Positions 46,779-56,329 are shown, counted from the stretch's first letter. The stretch is 64,000 nucleotides of DNA from Acinetobacter albensis (GCF_900095025.1 NZ_FMBK01000005.1:62001-126000); one strand, 5' to 3'. Notes: a model not told the origin generated them from the sequence alone. Made by a program: numbers and translations.

Positions 46779-46810
46779 AAAATAAGAGTCTTTTATTGGG
46801 CTCTTATTTT
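46779..46810 (+). terminator. Terminator after ppsR
   Basis: AAAATAAGAG / CTCTTATTTT stem with a 12-base loop, about 20 bases past the stop. Confidence 0.75.
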
Positions 46811-46844
46811 ATGTCATAAATAACAAAAAGAACGGGTGAATGAG

Positions 46845-47573
46845 ATGAAAGAAATATCGAAAATAGTCGGATTGATGGTTTTATCTATAGGTTGCTTAAG
46901 CCAGAGTTATGCCAATACCACAACTTTAGGTACGCAAGAACAGCAGATTTATAAAAAATACAGTCAACAGGATTTTTACACCATCAATGAAAAACTTGAA
47001 ACTGATGTCGTAAAGTTAATTGAAAAGAATGCAAATAGTTATAAGTATTCATTTCCTCAATTGACTGAAAATCTGAATTTAAATATTCACTATGCGCCTG
47101 ATCAAGTATTTAAAACGTATACTTTTGATGTCGGTGGTGGTGGGACTATGGGAACCTATTCATCTTATGCGCAGTTCAAAAATGCACCTAAGCATAAACT
47201 GCAATCTATCGAAACGGGTTTTATTCGAAATATTAACCAAGTTACGTTATCTGGACAGGCTATTTATTTAATTCAAAGTTATTATAAAGGGGATAGCTGC
47301 GTAGGCGCTTATCAAATACAAGCCTATAAACAACAAAAAAATCAGTTGCATTCAGTACCAATTTTTCAAACCAAAACAAAGAAATTAGACACTGTTCGTG
47401 TGGACTATGATTGCCAATACGATACGGAGCGTAAAGGTGATTATATTCGTGTCTCAAAAGATATGAAGTTTATTGATATTAAATTATTAGATCAAAATAC
47501 TAAACCCACAGGTAAATATTTACGTTATCAAAAAATGAATAGTCATTATCAATATGTGGGTACAGTAAAGTAA
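46845..47573 (+). CDS. Secreted hypothetical protein
   Basis: I do not recognise the family. 242 residues from the ATG at 46845, with GGTGA upstream; the GTG at 46836 is an alternative. It has a signal peptide (hydrophobic VGLMVLSIGCLSQSYA, cut after SYA near residue 20), so it is likely periplasmic or outer. The mature part is polar, with many Lys, Gln and Tyr, a glycine patch (DVGGGGTMGTY) near residue 105, and Cys residues near 155 and 190 that could pair. No enzyme motif is visible. It is a single gene ending in a terminator. Confidence 0.75.
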   Translation: MKEISKIVGLMVLSIGCLSQSYANTTTLGTQEQQIYKKYSQQDFYTINEKLETDVVKLIEKNANSYKYSFPQLTENLNLNIHYAPDQVFKTYTFDVGGGGTMGTYSSYAQFKNAPKHKLQSIETGFIRNINQVTLSGQAIYLIQSYYKGDSCVGAYQIQAYKQQKNQLHSVPIFQTKTKKLDTVRVDYDCQYDTERKGDYIRVSKDMKFIDIKLLDQNTKPTGKYLRYQKMNSHYQYVGTVK

Positions 47574-47580
47574 GTGAGAG

Positions 47581-47610
47581 AAGAAAGAGATCTTATTGAA
47601 TCTCTTTCTT
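47581..47610. terminator. Bidirectional terminator after the secreted protein gene
   Basis: AAGAAAGAGAT / ATCTCTTTCTT stem with an 8-base loop between convergent genes. Confidence 0.7.
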
Positions 47611-47635
47611 GTGTTTTAGATAAGTGGCTCAAATT

Positions 47636-48190
47636 CTAATAAGTGGTAATGATGATATCGACTGGATGTTCAGTACCATCCATGCTGTGTATCGCATGAT
47701 TGGTAATTTTGACTACGGGCCAAGTAATTAACTGACAGTTCTGATGTTGCATAGCGCGATAATAGCTATCTGATTTAAAAAATAATTTATTTTCACTGGC
47801 GGAATTCGGCATAAGCTGACGCTTTAGCCAATTATTTTTAACCTCTGACTCAAGATAGCGAATCGCCAAAAGGGATTTAACTCGATTATTAAATAACCGT
47901 CTATTCTTAATGATGAGCGGATGTGATAGAAGTTTATGTATGCCTTTTTCAGTACGTGGCAACACAAAATGTGGCGTAATTTGAAATACTTTAATGGATT
48001 GAGCGCTATTACAGAGTTGTTCTAGGTGCGTAACCATATACTGATTTGCACCAATAATTGCCACATTGAATGTTGAAAAATCAAATGACTTTAAGTCTTC
48101 TGCACGAATTACATTCCCTGTAAATTTATTAAAAAAATCAGGGGAGTTTTGAAAAAAGCCATCCAAAGCATTTTTTCTCTTATCAACCAT
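47636..48190 (-). CDS. Truncated flavin monooxygenase-like protein (NADP-domain only)
   Basis: 184 residues, similar in pattern to the NADPH-binding part of Baeyer-Villiger and related flavin monooxygenases. FNVAIIGANQYMV (from 42) sits where a GxGxxG Rossmann turn would be, and KVFQITPHFVLPRTEKG (67-83) matches the VFQRTPxWVLPR segment. The chain ends at VDIIITTY, where complete enzymes continue through an ATGY-like motif. The FAD domain is missing at both ends, and the Rossmann glycines are poorly kept, so this may be a decayed gene or a repurposed domain. I saw no obvious remainder of the enzyme next to it. Confidence 0.65.
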   Translation of the reverse strand: MVDKRKNALDGFFQNSPDFFNKFTGNVIRAEDLKSFDFSTFNVAIIGANQYMVTHLEQLCNSAQSIKVFQITPHFVLPRTEKGIHKLLSHPLIIKNRRLFNNRVKSLLAIRYLESEVKNNWLKRQLMPNSASENKLFFKSDSYYRAMQHQNCQLITWPVVKITNHAIHSMDGTEHPVDIIITTY

Positions 48191-48460
48191 TTTACTGTCC
48201 TTTGTTATTTTATTTCATTGAAATGCTTTTTATAGGTTAATCATATAGCCAAGATAAATAGAGTGGTAAAGATTTTTTAGCAGTCGTGTCAGTCATCGTT
48301 AATCTAAAATATAGTCAAAAGTAGCTTTTAAAAATAAAGGATGCCGAAAATTGTATAAAAAGGTCATCTGAGGAAATAGCACAAATTAATTTTATAAATA
48401 AAAAAATTATTTAAAAATGAAGAATTAAAGCTATCTATCACCAGTTTAAATTACTTAATT

Positions 48461-48922
48461 TTATTGTGAGTCATCGTTATGGTCGGTATTTGGAAATTCG
48501 GGAAGCTTAGGCGTTTGACTATGGGTTCTTAAATAATCCAAATCACGAATATTTTTTTGGACTGCAACAGCACCAAACAAACTCAGTAAAAAAGCCATGA
48601 TATAAAATCCTTTTTCACTTAATTGAAGCGAAGCATTCCAGAGTCCAATGGTCAGTAAAAATGCACAAATAATGATGGATGCCCAACATAATCCAAAATA
48701 AATAGAGGTGACAGCAATGCCTTCAAGTTTATCGCGGACAATTTTTTGCAAAGACACTGCTGCAAATAAACCATATAAAATCAAAATTAGATAATAGCCT
48801 TTTTCATTAAATGGCATTTGTGCATTCCATAAGCCAATAATATACGCGGCTATACCTGCAATAAGCGCAACCCAGCTTGCTGCAATAAAAGCTGAAGTGG
48901 GTTTGTTAATATATTGATTCAT
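48461..48922 (-). CDS. yiaA: YiaA/YiaB family inner-membrane protein
   Basis: 153 residues from the ATG at 48922, with GGAAG upstream (an earlier in-frame start would add 18 residues). It contains two repeats of the YiaA/YiaB unit: each has a helix pair and a xxGLWNAxxxxxEKGxY motif (GLWNAQMPFNEKGYY near residue 30, then GLWNASLQLSEKGFY near 95). Both repeats are complete, giving four helices. The function of the family is unknown. It is a single gene, with no obvious operon partner. Confidence 0.88.
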   Translation of the reverse strand: MNQYINKPTSAFIAASWVALIAGIAAYIIGLWNAQMPFNEKGYYLILILYGLFAAVSLQKIVRDKLEGIAVTSIYFGLCWASIIICAFLLTIGLWNASLQLSEKGFYIMAFLLSLFGAVAVQKNIRDLDYLRTHSQTPKLPEFPNTDHNDDSQ

Positions 48923-49049
48923 CAGACTTCCATTTTTATGTTCAGTTATTTTTATATTACTATTATGCCTTAGCAAAACAAGATCGCAAAGCGTGTTTAA
49001 CTTTCATTAAATTTAAGAGGCTCAGCATTCAATAGTCGTATTATTTTTG

Positions 49050-49087
49050 AAATCTAAATAGCAGCTAAAATGATGCTATTTAGATTT
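49050..49087. terminator. Terminator after the luciferase-like gene
   Basis: Perfect 14-bp stem AAATCTAAATAGCA / TGCTATTTAGATTT with a 10-base loop, 11 bases past the gene end on the minus strand. Confidence 0.85.
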
Positions 49088-49097
49088 TTTGAAAATT

Positions 49098-50099
49098 TCA
49101 GGCGTTTTTGATATCCATCAATAATTCAAAATTTTCGATACGTTTGTCTGTATCATAAATATCACATGTAAATATAAACTCATCAATTTCATACTGTGCT
49201 AAAAGATCTTCCAAGCCTGCTTTAACCGTTTCAGGTGAACCTACTTGAGACATCGCATAGAAGTTATTAACAGACATTTTTTCTGCAGGAGTCCAAATTC
49301 CTTCCATGCTTTCTACGGGTGCTTTAAGTTTCAAGCTTTGACCACGCATCAATCCCAAAACACGTTGGTAGGCGCTGGTGGCCAAATATGCTGCTTCTTC
49401 ATCAGAATGCGCAACAACGGTAGGAACTCCCATCGAAATATACGGCCGATCTAAATATTCAGAAGCCTCAAAATTGTCGCGATAAAGTTGAATCGCTTGA
49501 CCCAGCATACGTGGTGCAAAATGTGAGGCAAATGAATAGGGAAGTCCTAATTTTGCTGCCAATTGTGCGCTAAATAAACTTGAACCCAATAACCAAACAG
49601 GCACATGCGTGTTTTGACCAGGCGTAGCGACTATACGTTGATGTGGTGCTGGTTCTTTGAAATATTGCAATATTTCCATCACATCTTGAGGGAATTGATC
49701 TTCGGTTTCTTGGCGACCACGGCGTAAAGCGCGCATAGTGAGTTGGTCAGTCCCGGGAGCACGACCTAAACCCAGTTCTACTCGATCAGGATAGAGTGTG
49801 GCTAAAGTACCAAATTGCTCTGCAACAACCAACGGTGCATGATTGGGCAACATAATACCGCCTGAACCTACTTTCAAACTTTGGGTGTTGGCCAAGAGGT
49901 AACCCAGTAAAACAGCAGTTGCTGAGCTGGCAATACCATCCATATTATGATGTTCTGCTAACCAAAGTCTTTTATAACCCAGACTCTCTGCTTTTTGAGC
50001 CAGTGCCAAAGCATGATGTAGTGAAAATTGAATACTTTTATCATCACGCACAGGAGCGAGTTCAAGAATTGAAAATTGGGTATCTTTTAATGAACGCAT
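49098..50099 (-). CDS. Luciferase-like flavin-dependent monooxygenase
   Basis: 333 residues from the ATG at 50099; a TTG 12 bases upstream is an alternative. It is a bacterial-luciferase-fold TIM barrel, with [10 protein letters not shown] at the start, [12 protein letters not shown] near residue 46, [27 protein letters not shown], and [11 protein letters not shown]. This type (YhbW/MsnO8-like) uses reduced FMN to oxidise small molecules; the natural substrate is unknown. It is a single gene with a strong terminator. Confidence 0.9.
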   Translation of the reverse strand: MRSLKDTQFSILELAPVRDDKSIQFSLHHALALAQKAESLGYKRLWLAEHHNMDGIASSATAVLLGYLLANTQSLKVGSGGIMLPNHAPLVVAEQFGTLATLYPDRVELGLGRAPGTDQLTMRALRRGRQETEDQFPQDVMEILQYFKEPAPHQRIVATPGQNTHVPVWLLGSSLFSAQLAAKLGLPYSFASHFAPRMLGQAIQLYRDNFEASEYLDRPYISMGVPTVVAHSDEEAAYLATSAYQRVLGLMRGQSLKLKAPVESMEGIWTPAEKMSVNNFYAMSQVGSPETVKAGLEDLLAQYEIDEFIFTCDIYDTDKRIENFELLMDIKNA

Positions 50100-50213
50100 G
50101 GAATATCTCAAATATAGAATCTCATCAAAGCATACGTTGACTCACGTGTTTTGTATATCGTTTTTTTTCGATATTAAATTTGTTGTGTATTTAGCTATAG
50201 AGAACGTGCAAAA

Positions 50214-50235
50214 AAAAGCACCCGAAGGTGCTTTT
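50214..50235 (-). terminator. Terminator after glycine-zipper gene 1
   Basis: AAAAGCACC / GGTGCTTTT with a TTCG tetraloop on the minus strand, followed by a T run. It lies about 30 bases past the gene end. Confidence 0.92.
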
Positions 50236-50266
50236 AACTGACATGTAAATATTTGAGTTATTCAGC

Positions 50267-50764
50267 TTAACGACGTTTATTCCAGCCTAAATGGCGACCA
50301 TTATCACGTCGGTAATTACGGTCATTGTAGCTGTATTTGCTATTGCGATAACCTCTATCGTTATAACGATTATCTCGTTCATCATCGTAGCGGCGGTCTT
50401 CGCTTACTTTTTTACCCAAGACCGAACCACCTGCAGAGCCGAGTGCAGCTCCTGCGTATCCACCGGTGCTACCCGCAACACTTTGACCGACTGTATAGCC
50501 ACCTGCACCACCTAAAGCTGCACCAATAGCTGCACCTGTTCGATCGCGTTTACTGGCTGATGCCGCTGCACCACCTGCACCACCCAGAGCCGAGCCAATC
50601 ATCGCACCAGTGTTACCACCCATTTGTTTACCAATTGCAGCACCGACTACACCACCAAGTGCAGAAGTTAAAGCAACATTGGTATTGGTGCCTGCATAAG
50701 AGGTAGTTGTGGCTACAGCTGATGTGGCAAGTACTGCAGCTAAAATCATTGAATTAAATTTCAC
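50267..50764 (-). CDS. Glycine-zipper outer-membrane-type protein 1
   Basis: 165 residues from GTG at 50764, which has AAGGAG six bases upstream. It has a signal peptide (MKFNSMILAAVLATSAV, cut near SYA). Residues about 25-125 are a repeated glycine zipper of GAAIGxxxGGxxG type, in several near-identical units, ending in GGSVLGKKVSEDRR. The C-terminal tail (about 126-165) is rich in Arg, Tyr, Asn and Asp. It is clearly paralogous to the gene at 51293. Such proteins insert in the outer membrane or form pores or scaffolds, but no function is established here. Confidence 0.82.
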   Translation of the reverse strand: MKFNSMILAAVLATSAVATTTSYAGTNTNVALTSALGGVVGAAIGKQMGGNTGAMIGSALGGAGGAAASASKRDRTGAAIGAALGGAGGYTVGQSVAGSTGGYAGAALGSAGGSVLGKKVSEDRRYDDERDNRYNDRGYRNSKYSYNDRNYRRDNGRHLGWNKRR

Positions 50765-51292
50765 CGTAAACTCCTTGTGGAGGCTTTTGTTATGTCTTGA
50801 GTTTAATGTAATAAGAAATGTGAAATTGAAGATGAATGAGTTGTTCATGGTTTGTATTTTTTTTCTGCCAAATTCATTCATAATTGATATTACATATAGA
50901 CAAAAGACTCAGTGCTATCAAAAGTATTCACACTTAAATCTAAGTAAGTTAAATGCACAATCATAGATTCTGAGCGTTTGAGTCTTTTAATTGGATTTAA
51001 GTTTTAAACTAAAATATTTTTAAGCTATTTTTTATGATAATTGGTTTTTATCGATCAAAGGATAGTTTAGGCTTGCATTTCAAAGGCTAATGTAGCCTAG
51101 TTTATGACTTGAAAATTAAGCTGATTCAAATCTTTTCTGTAGTAATGAAAAATAGGATTTACAGTTTTAAATCTTTAGATTTATCAAAATCTTATCTAAG
51201 AATATTTTGAAATAGAAAATAAAAAATACCAATCAATTTTAATTGATTGGTATTTTTTTGGAAAAGCTTGTACTGATTAAATGTTTGATCAA
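50765..51292. other. 528-base gap between the two glycine-zipper genes
   Basis: AT-rich with no convincing gene. It holds the promoter region of glycine-zipper gene 1 and, at 51225-51254, the terminator of gene 2. Confidence 0.5.
51225..51254 (-). terminator. Terminator after glycine-zipper gene 2
   Basis: Perfect palindrome AATACCAATCAATT / AATTGATTGGTATT with a two-base centre, T-flanked on the minus strand, about 40 bases past the gene end. Confidence 0.85.
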
Positions 51293-51724
51293 TTAACGGT
51301 GATTACGACGGTGTTTTTTTGAATGTTTTTTATAAGAGCGTTGATCTGCACGGCGATCCTCTGATACTTTTTTACCAAGGACAGAACCACCAGCAGCACC
51401 CAAAGCTGAACCGACATATCCACCGGTTGTACCACCTATATTTTTACCGACAGTATAACCACCGACACCACCTAGACCACCACCAATTGCAGCGCCCGTA
51501 CGGTTACGACGGTCTGCAGAAACAGCAGCACCACCCGCACCACCAATTGCAGAACCAATCATCGCACCAGTGTTACCACCCATACTTTTACCAATAGCAG
51601 TACCTGCAACACTACCTAATGCAGAAGTGGCTGCAATACGTGTTGAGTTATCTGCATGAGCATTAACGGCCATCATTGAAGTTGCTGCTAATGTTGCGCT
51701 TAATAAGAATGCATTTAGTTTCAT
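51293..51724 (-). CDS. Glycine-zipper outer-membrane-type protein 2
   Basis: 143 residues from the ATG at 51724 with GGAG six bases upstream. It has a signal peptide MKLNAFLLSATLAATSMMA ending near NAHA, then about 100 residues of glycine-zipper repeats closely matching gene 1 (TSALGSVAGTAIGKSMGGN and similar, both ending GGSVLGKKVSEDRR). The tail differs: here it is short and very basic, rich in Lys, His and Arg. The two genes are a tandem duplication with differing C termini. Confidence 0.82.
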   Translation of the reverse strand: MKLNAFLLSATLAATSMMAVNAHADNSTRIAATSALGSVAGTAIGKSMGGNTGAMIGSAIGGAGGAAVSADRRNRTGAAIGGGLGGVGGYTVGKNIGGTTGGYVGSALGAAGGSVLGKKVSEDRRADQRSYKKHSKKHRRNHR

Positions 51725-52090
51725 GATGAACTCCATGTCCGAATGATTTGGACGTTTAATTAATTTATTTCGTTGGAGCAAATGTAACAAAAATGTTTTA
51801 GAACAATATGGAGAGCTATCAACACAGTTGTGGCATTTGGTGTCTGCTTTGTAAAGTTTCATTAACAATATGGAGGAAACGCTTCAAATGTGGTTTGTAG
51901 CGCTGAATAATTAAGCAATTGGCTGATTTATAGATTTATTGATATTTTGCATGTTCAGGCTTAAATATTGGTGTCGCGACATTATCTATGTCATTTAAAC
52001 CTGAGAATCGTTACACTAGACACAATTTTTTAAGCCCATTCTGTGTCATATCCAACATAGAAAAGCCTTTATATTGAGATATTTTGTAAA
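51725..52090. other. 366-base divergent region between glycine-zipper gene 2 and prfA
   Basis: Should hold promoters for both divergent genes. No coding frame or strong hairpin is evident, and there is no good Shine-Dalgarno sequence before the prfA ATG (GAGATATTTTGTAAA). Confidence 0.4.
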
Positions 52091-53179
52091 ATGAAAGAGT
52101 CGTTACGTTTACGATTAGATCAACTCTCTGACCGTCATGAAGAATTAACCGCATTACTTGCGGATATAGAAGTCATTTCTGACAACAAGCGCTTTCGCCA
52201 ACTTTCGCGTGAACATAATGATTTAACAGATATAACCGAAGTCTGGAAAAAGTATACGCAAGCAGAGCAAGATATTGAAACTGCAGCAACAATGTTGTCT
52301 GATCCTGATTTTAAGGAAATGGCACAAGAAGAAATTCAAACCAATAAAGCTATTATTAGTCAGCTTGAAGCTGACTTAAATATTTTAATGATTCCTAAAG
52401 ATCCCAATGATGCAAATTCAGCTTATTTGGAAATTCGCGCTGGAACCGGCGGAGATGAAGCTGCTATTTTTTCAGGTGATTTATATCGCATGTATAGCAA
52501 GTATGCTGAGACTCAAGGCTGGAAATTGGAAGTTTTGTCTGAAAATGAAGGTGAGCATGGCGGATATAAAGAAGTTATTTGCCTGATTAATGGTGAAGGT
52601 GTATATGGTCGTTTGAAATTTGAAAGTGGTGCGCACCGTGTCCAACGTGTGCCTGCAACAGAGTCTCAAGGTCGTGTACATACTTCCGCGTGTACAGTCG
52701 CCATTTTACCAGAAGTAGATGTTGATACTTCGGTTGAAATCAATGCTTCTGATCTACGTATTGATACATATCGTGCTTCGGGTGCAGGAGGACAGCATAT
52801 TAATAAGACTGACTCTGCGGTCCGTATTACCCATTTGCCGTCTGGTGTCGTAGTTGAATGTCAAGATGAACGTTCTCAACATAAAAATAAAGCCAAAGCG
52901 ATGGCACTCTTGGTGTCACGTTTAGAAAATGCCAAGCGTGCAGCAGCAGATGCAGCCACTTCAGAAATGCGCCGTGATTTGGTCGGTTCAGGAGATCGGT
53001 CAGAACGGATTCGTACTTATAATTACCCACAAGGGCGTATGACTGATCATCGTATTAACCTGACTTTATATAAGTTGGATGCAGTGATGGAAGGCGATTT
53101 GACCGAACTACTGGATAGTTTACATCGTGAATATCAGGCAGATCAGTTGGCGATGCTTGCACAGCAGAATGGTGGCTAA
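52091..53179 (+). CDS. prfA: Peptide chain release factor 1
   Basis: Recognises UAA and UAG stop codons and triggers peptide release. 362 residues (E. coli RF1 is 360). The codon-recognition motif region [20 protein letters not shown] contains the RF1-type PxT (PAT) tripeptide, and [15 protein letters not shown] carries the GGQ motif. The stop overlaps the start of prmC by one base, so they are translated together; PrmC methylates the GGQ glutamine of this protein. Confidence 0.98.
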   Translation: MKESLRLRLDQLSDRHEELTALLADIEVISDNKRFRQLSREHNDLTDITEVWKKYTQAEQDIETAATMLSDPDFKEMAQEEIQTNKAIISQLEADLNILMIPKDPNDANSAYLEIRAGTGGDEAAIFSGDLYRMYSKYAETQGWKLEVLSENEGEHGGYKEVICLINGEGVYGRLKFESGAHRVQRVPATESQGRVHTSACTVAILPEVDVDTSVEINASDLRIDTYRASGAGGQHINKTDSAVRITHLPSGVVVECQDERSQHKNKAKAMALLVSRLENAKRAAADAATSEMRRDLVGSGDRSERIRTYNYPQGRMTDHRINLTLYKLDAVMEGDLTELLDSLHREYQADQLAMLAQQNGG

Positions 53180-53997
53180 TGAACATTGAACAAGCTTTAA
53201 CTTTACGCGGAGAAGCGGAAAGTTACGAACGTCAAGAAAACGCATGGCTACTTGAGCATCTTACTCAAATTGATTCATTTGATTTGTTGATGAAAAAAAC
53301 TCAAGAACTTACGCTTGAACAAGAACAGCAATATATCGCTGGACTAGAGCGTATTGCTGCGGGTGAGCCTCTGGCTTATATCACAGGTTCTCAACCCTTC
53401 TGGACACTTGATTTAAAAGTGACTCAAGATACGTTGGTGCCTCGTCCAGATACCGAAGTATTGGTCGAAACAGTTTTAAAGTTATACTTACCTAATGATG
53501 CCCGTATTGTGGATTTGGGAACAGGAACAGGTGCCATTGCTTTGTCACTGGCCAGTGAGCGTCCAGAATGGTCGATAACGGCAACTGATATTTACGCACC
53601 CACTTTAGAGGTGGCACAGTTTAATGCTGAAAAACATGATTTAACGCAGGTTAAATTTGCTTTAGGACATTGGTTTAAAGCGTTAGAACGTAATCAATTT
53701 TTTGATGTGATTGTTTCGAATCCACCGTATATCGATCCAGACGATGAGCACATGCAAGATTTGGCAACCGAACCAAAGCACGCTTTGGTTGCAGCGAATA
53801 ACGGTTTAGCTGATCTTGAGTTCATTATTCAAAACGGTAAAAAATGGTTGACTGCAAATGGCTGGATTGCACTTGAACACGGTTATAATCAAGCGGGTGT
53901 CGTCTATCAATTATTTAAAAAATATGGTTATACAGAGATTCAAACCATTAAAGATTATGGTGGTAATAATCGTGTAACTATTGGTTGTTCAATGTAA
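53179..53997 (+). CDS. prmC: Release factor glutamine methyltransferase
   Basis: SAM-dependent enzyme that methylates the GGQ Gln of RF1 and RF2. 272 residues. The N-terminal helical domain ends in ITGSQPFW; the catalytic part has VDLGTGTGAIALSLA (SAM motif I) and SNPPYID (the NPPY active-site motif). The ATG overlaps the prfA stop by one base. A bidirectional terminator ends the transcript. Confidence 0.97.
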   Translation: MNIEQALTLRGEAESYERQENAWLLEHLTQIDSFDLLMKKTQELTLEQEQQYIAGLERIAAGEPLAYITGSQPFWTLDLKVTQDTLVPRPDTEVLVETVLKLYLPNDARIVDLGTGTGAIALSLASERPEWSITATDIYAPTLEVAQFNAEKHDLTQVKFALGHWFKALERNQFFDVIVSNPPYIDPDDEHMQDLATEPKHALVAANNGLADLEFIIQNGKKWLTANGWIALEHGYNQAGVVYQLFKKYGYTEIQTIKDYGGNNRVTIGCSM

Positions 53998-54001
53998 TTT
54001 A

Positions 54002-54034
54002 AAAAAATAAAGCGCTAAAAGCGCTTTATTTTTT
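54002..54034. terminator. Bidirectional terminator between prmC and the ABC permease gene
   Basis: Fourteen-base-pair stem AAAAAATAAAGCGC / GCGCTTTATTTTTT, loop TAAAA. It overlaps the last bases of the permease gene. Confidence 0.88.
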
Positions 54035-54859
54035 GACTACATCGCGCCAACGTAATTGCTTATTTTCAATAAGTTTCATTAAACCATCACTGATTTTTCC
54101 GAGAATAGCCAACAAAATAATGGCAATAATCACAATATCAGGTCGAGATGTTTCCCGTCCGTCACTGAGTAAATAGCCAATCCCTTGCGTTGCTGCAATG
54201 AGTTCAGCTGCAATCATAAACATCCAAGATAAGCTTAAACTGTTACGTAAGCCCGTTAAAATACCAGGTGAAGCAGCAGGTAAAATAATTTCTTTAATTT
54301 GTTGAAAATATTTCAATCGATAGACTTGTGCAACTTCAATCAATTTGCGATCTACGCCCTGAATAGCAGCCACAGCATTGGTATAAGTCGGAAAAAATGC
54401 GCCAATTGCAATTAAGGTGATTTTGGAAGTTTCATCAATTCCCAACCATAAAAGTAACAGAGGAATCCAAGCCAAGCTTGGAATTGATTTAAGCGCTGAA
54501 AAAGAAGGTTCTAAAAAATCTTCAGCGTGTTTATTTAATCCGACAAAAATAGCAAATATCAGTGCAAGTCCACTTCCAATAAAAAAACCAAAGAAAACTC
54601 GCCAAGTACTGGTCCAAATATGCTGCCATAAATCACCCTTGGCCAACTCTATTAAAGACTGCCATAAGCTACTTGGAGCAGGAAGCAAATAGGATGCTAT
54701 AAAGCCTTTACGCACAAGTACTTCACACAGAATGACCAGTAAAATCGGCAAAAAAAACCCTTTAAGCCTGCTTTGGAGTTTAAGCCAGCGCGGCGAAATG
54801 CATTTATTCACTGCCCGAATTTTTATAGGAGTATCATCAGTTTCTAAAGGATAAGACAT
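54026..54859 (-). CDS. ABC transporter permease (SsuC/TauC type)
   Basis: 277 residues with six predicted helices. The opening LPAPSSLWQSLIELAKG near residue 57 and the EAA loop near residue 180 (AAQVYRLKYFQQIKEIILPAA pattern, EVAQVY then ILPAASPGILTGLR) are typical of sulfonate, taurine, nitrate and related permeases. Its ATG overlaps the stop of the binding-protein gene by one base, so the two are coupled. No ATP-binding subunit is next to them; it must come from elsewhere. Confidence 0.9.
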   Translation of the reverse strand: MSYPLETDDTPIKIRAVNKCISPRWLKLQSRLKGFFLPILLVILCEVLVRKGFIASYLLPAPSSLWQSLIELAKGDLWQHIWTSTWRVFFGFFIGSGLALIFAIFVGLNKHAEDFLEPSFSALKSIPSLAWIPLLLLWLGIDETSKITLIAIGAFFPTYTNAVAAIQGVDRKLIEVAQVYRLKYFQQIKEIILPAASPGILTGLRNSLSLSWMFMIAAELIAATQGIGYLLSDGRETSRPDIVIIAIILLAILGKISDGLMKLIENKQLRWRDVVKK

Positions 54860-55830
54860 TATTTGGTCACGACTTTTTGTGCATATTTAACATCAAATAA
54901 TTGATCAATCACTTGATTAACATTCGTACCTTTACGAACCAAATCTTCTTCAGTCAAAATGGTTCCAGATTTTTTTAAGGCATTGATATGTTTTATGGTT
55001 GGAATGTTTTGTTCAAAATTGGTTCGACTTAATTGCAGTTTAGCCACAGCTATGGGTAATTTGGCTTCACGTGCCAATAACTCTGCCAACTGGTCTGGAT
55101 TGGCTTTGGCCCATTTACGTGCTTGTTCATAGGCTTTAATGACTGCTTCTATGGCCTCAGGACTTTGTTTCGCAAATTTTTCTTTGGTACTCAACACACT
55201 GAAACTATTAAATCCGATATTTCGATAAAGTAGTCTTGCACCTGATTGTATTTGTGCAGCCGCCATTAACGGATCTAAGCCTGCCCAAGCATCGATCTGT
55301 CCACGATCGAGTGCAGTTTTGCCATCTGGATGTTGCAAGTGCACCAATTGAACGTCTTTTTTACTCAAACCTGCAGTTTCAAGTGCCTGCAAAGTAAACA
55401 GAAAAGGATCAGTACCTTTGGTTGCCGCAATCTTTTTCCCTTTTAAATCCTGAATACTCTTGATTGTTGAATTTTTTGCAACGACTAAAGCTGTCCATTC
55501 GGGTTGACTTTGGATGTACACTGTTTTAATTGGGCTACCATTCGCACGACTCAATGTAGCTGCTAAACCCGCAGTTGATGAAAAATCGATACTATCGCTA
55601 TTTAAGTATTCCAATGAGCGATTGCTGCCTTGGCTAAAGACCCATTTAATTTCAGTTTTAGGCAATGCTTTTTCCAATAGTTTTTGCTCTTTCACCACTA
55701 AACTTGTAGGCGCGTAATAAGCATAGTCTAGCTTGAGTGTATCGGGGAGAGCTGAAAAACTCTGTTGAGTTAGGAAAGCAAGTGTGATTGCAGTAACTAA
55801 TTTTTTAGTTTTAAAGTCAAAACTGTGCAT
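54859..55830 (-). CDS. ABC transporter substrate-binding protein (SsuA-like)
   Basis: Periplasmic binding protein of 323 residues with an N-terminal signal peptide (LVTAITLAFLTQQSFSA). The mature domain follows the SsuA/TauA pattern: LDYAYYAPTSLV at the start, FSQGSNRSLEYLNSDSIDFSSTAG, KGKKIAATKGTDPFLFTLQALE and DAWAGLDPLMAAAQ. It probably binds an alkanesulfonate or sulfate ester for sulfur supply under sulfate limitation. It is the first gene of a two-gene unit. A 10-bp inverted repeat lies about 95-125 bases upstream. Confidence 0.9.
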   Translation of the reverse strand: MHSFDFKTKKLVTAITLAFLTQQSFSALPDTLKLDYAYYAPTSLVVKEQKLLEKALPKTEIKWVFSQGSNRSLEYLNSDSIDFSSTAGLAATLSRANGSPIKTVYIQSQPEWTALVVAKNSTIKSIQDLKGKKIAATKGTDPFLFTLQALETAGLSKKDVQLVHLQHPDGKTALDRGQIDAWAGLDPLMAAAQIQSGARLLYRNIGFNSFSVLSTKEKFAKQSPEAIEAVIKAYEQARKWAKANPDQLAELLAREAKLPIAVAKLQLSRTNFEQNIPTIKHINALKKSGTILTEEDLVRKGTNVNQVIDQLFDVKYAQKVVTK

Positions 55831-56288
55831 TTATAGACCCCATAAAATTGTAGAACATTGTATGGAACCAGATACTGCCAGTAATTAAAGGGTAATCAGA
55901 AACCAGTAATTTTTATAAAATTATCTTAATTTTGCATATATCGAAATTAAGATTACAAGTATATGAAATTTATAATATTAATCTATATTTTTAAGTTTTT
56001 CCTTCTTTATATTAAAAACATAAATTGAAATAGAAAAAGGTAATAATTTACATTTAATCATTATGTATATTCAATGTAATTTCATTGTAATTACAAAATT
56101 AGAGTTTTATCATACCATTGTAAACATCTATGATTACTCAAATTTTATGAGATATTCAGTAGAATACTATTTAAAAAGACAAGACTGAGTGATTGTATTT
56201 CATAGTTCGAATTAAACTATTTTGTATTAAAGCTTAAAATCTATACAAGAACTATTACTCTGCAATGAGGTCATTTAATTAAGCCAAA
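55831..56288. other. About 460-base AT-rich gap upstream of the SsuA-like gene
   Basis: No gene is visible. The first half carries the candidate operator at 55923-55953 and should hold the ssuA-like promoter. TTGTAATTACAA at 56085-56096 is a perfect 12-bp palindrome of unknown role. Confidence 0.45.
55923..55953. promoter_or_regulatory. Inverted repeat upstream of the SsuA-like gene
   Basis: ATCTTAATTT and AAATTAAGAT, perfect 10-bp arms with an 11-base spacer, 93-123 bases ahead of the ATG. Candidate operator for the transport genes. Confidence 0.45.
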
Positions 56289-56314
56289 AAAAGCGACTTT
56301 ATAAAGTCGCTTTT
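56289..56314. terminator. Terminator after the 117-residue gene
   Basis: Perfect palindrome AAAAGCGACTTTA / TAAAGTCGCTTTT at the end of the minus-strand gene. Confidence 0.85.
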
Positions 56315-56329
56315 AGCTTTAGTTTGATT

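Noticed and set aside
50765..50966. Open frames on both strands around the signal peptide of glycine-zipper gene 1
   Set aside because: These are out-of-frame or extended readings of the gene and of AT-rich spacer; none has a good ribosome binding site.
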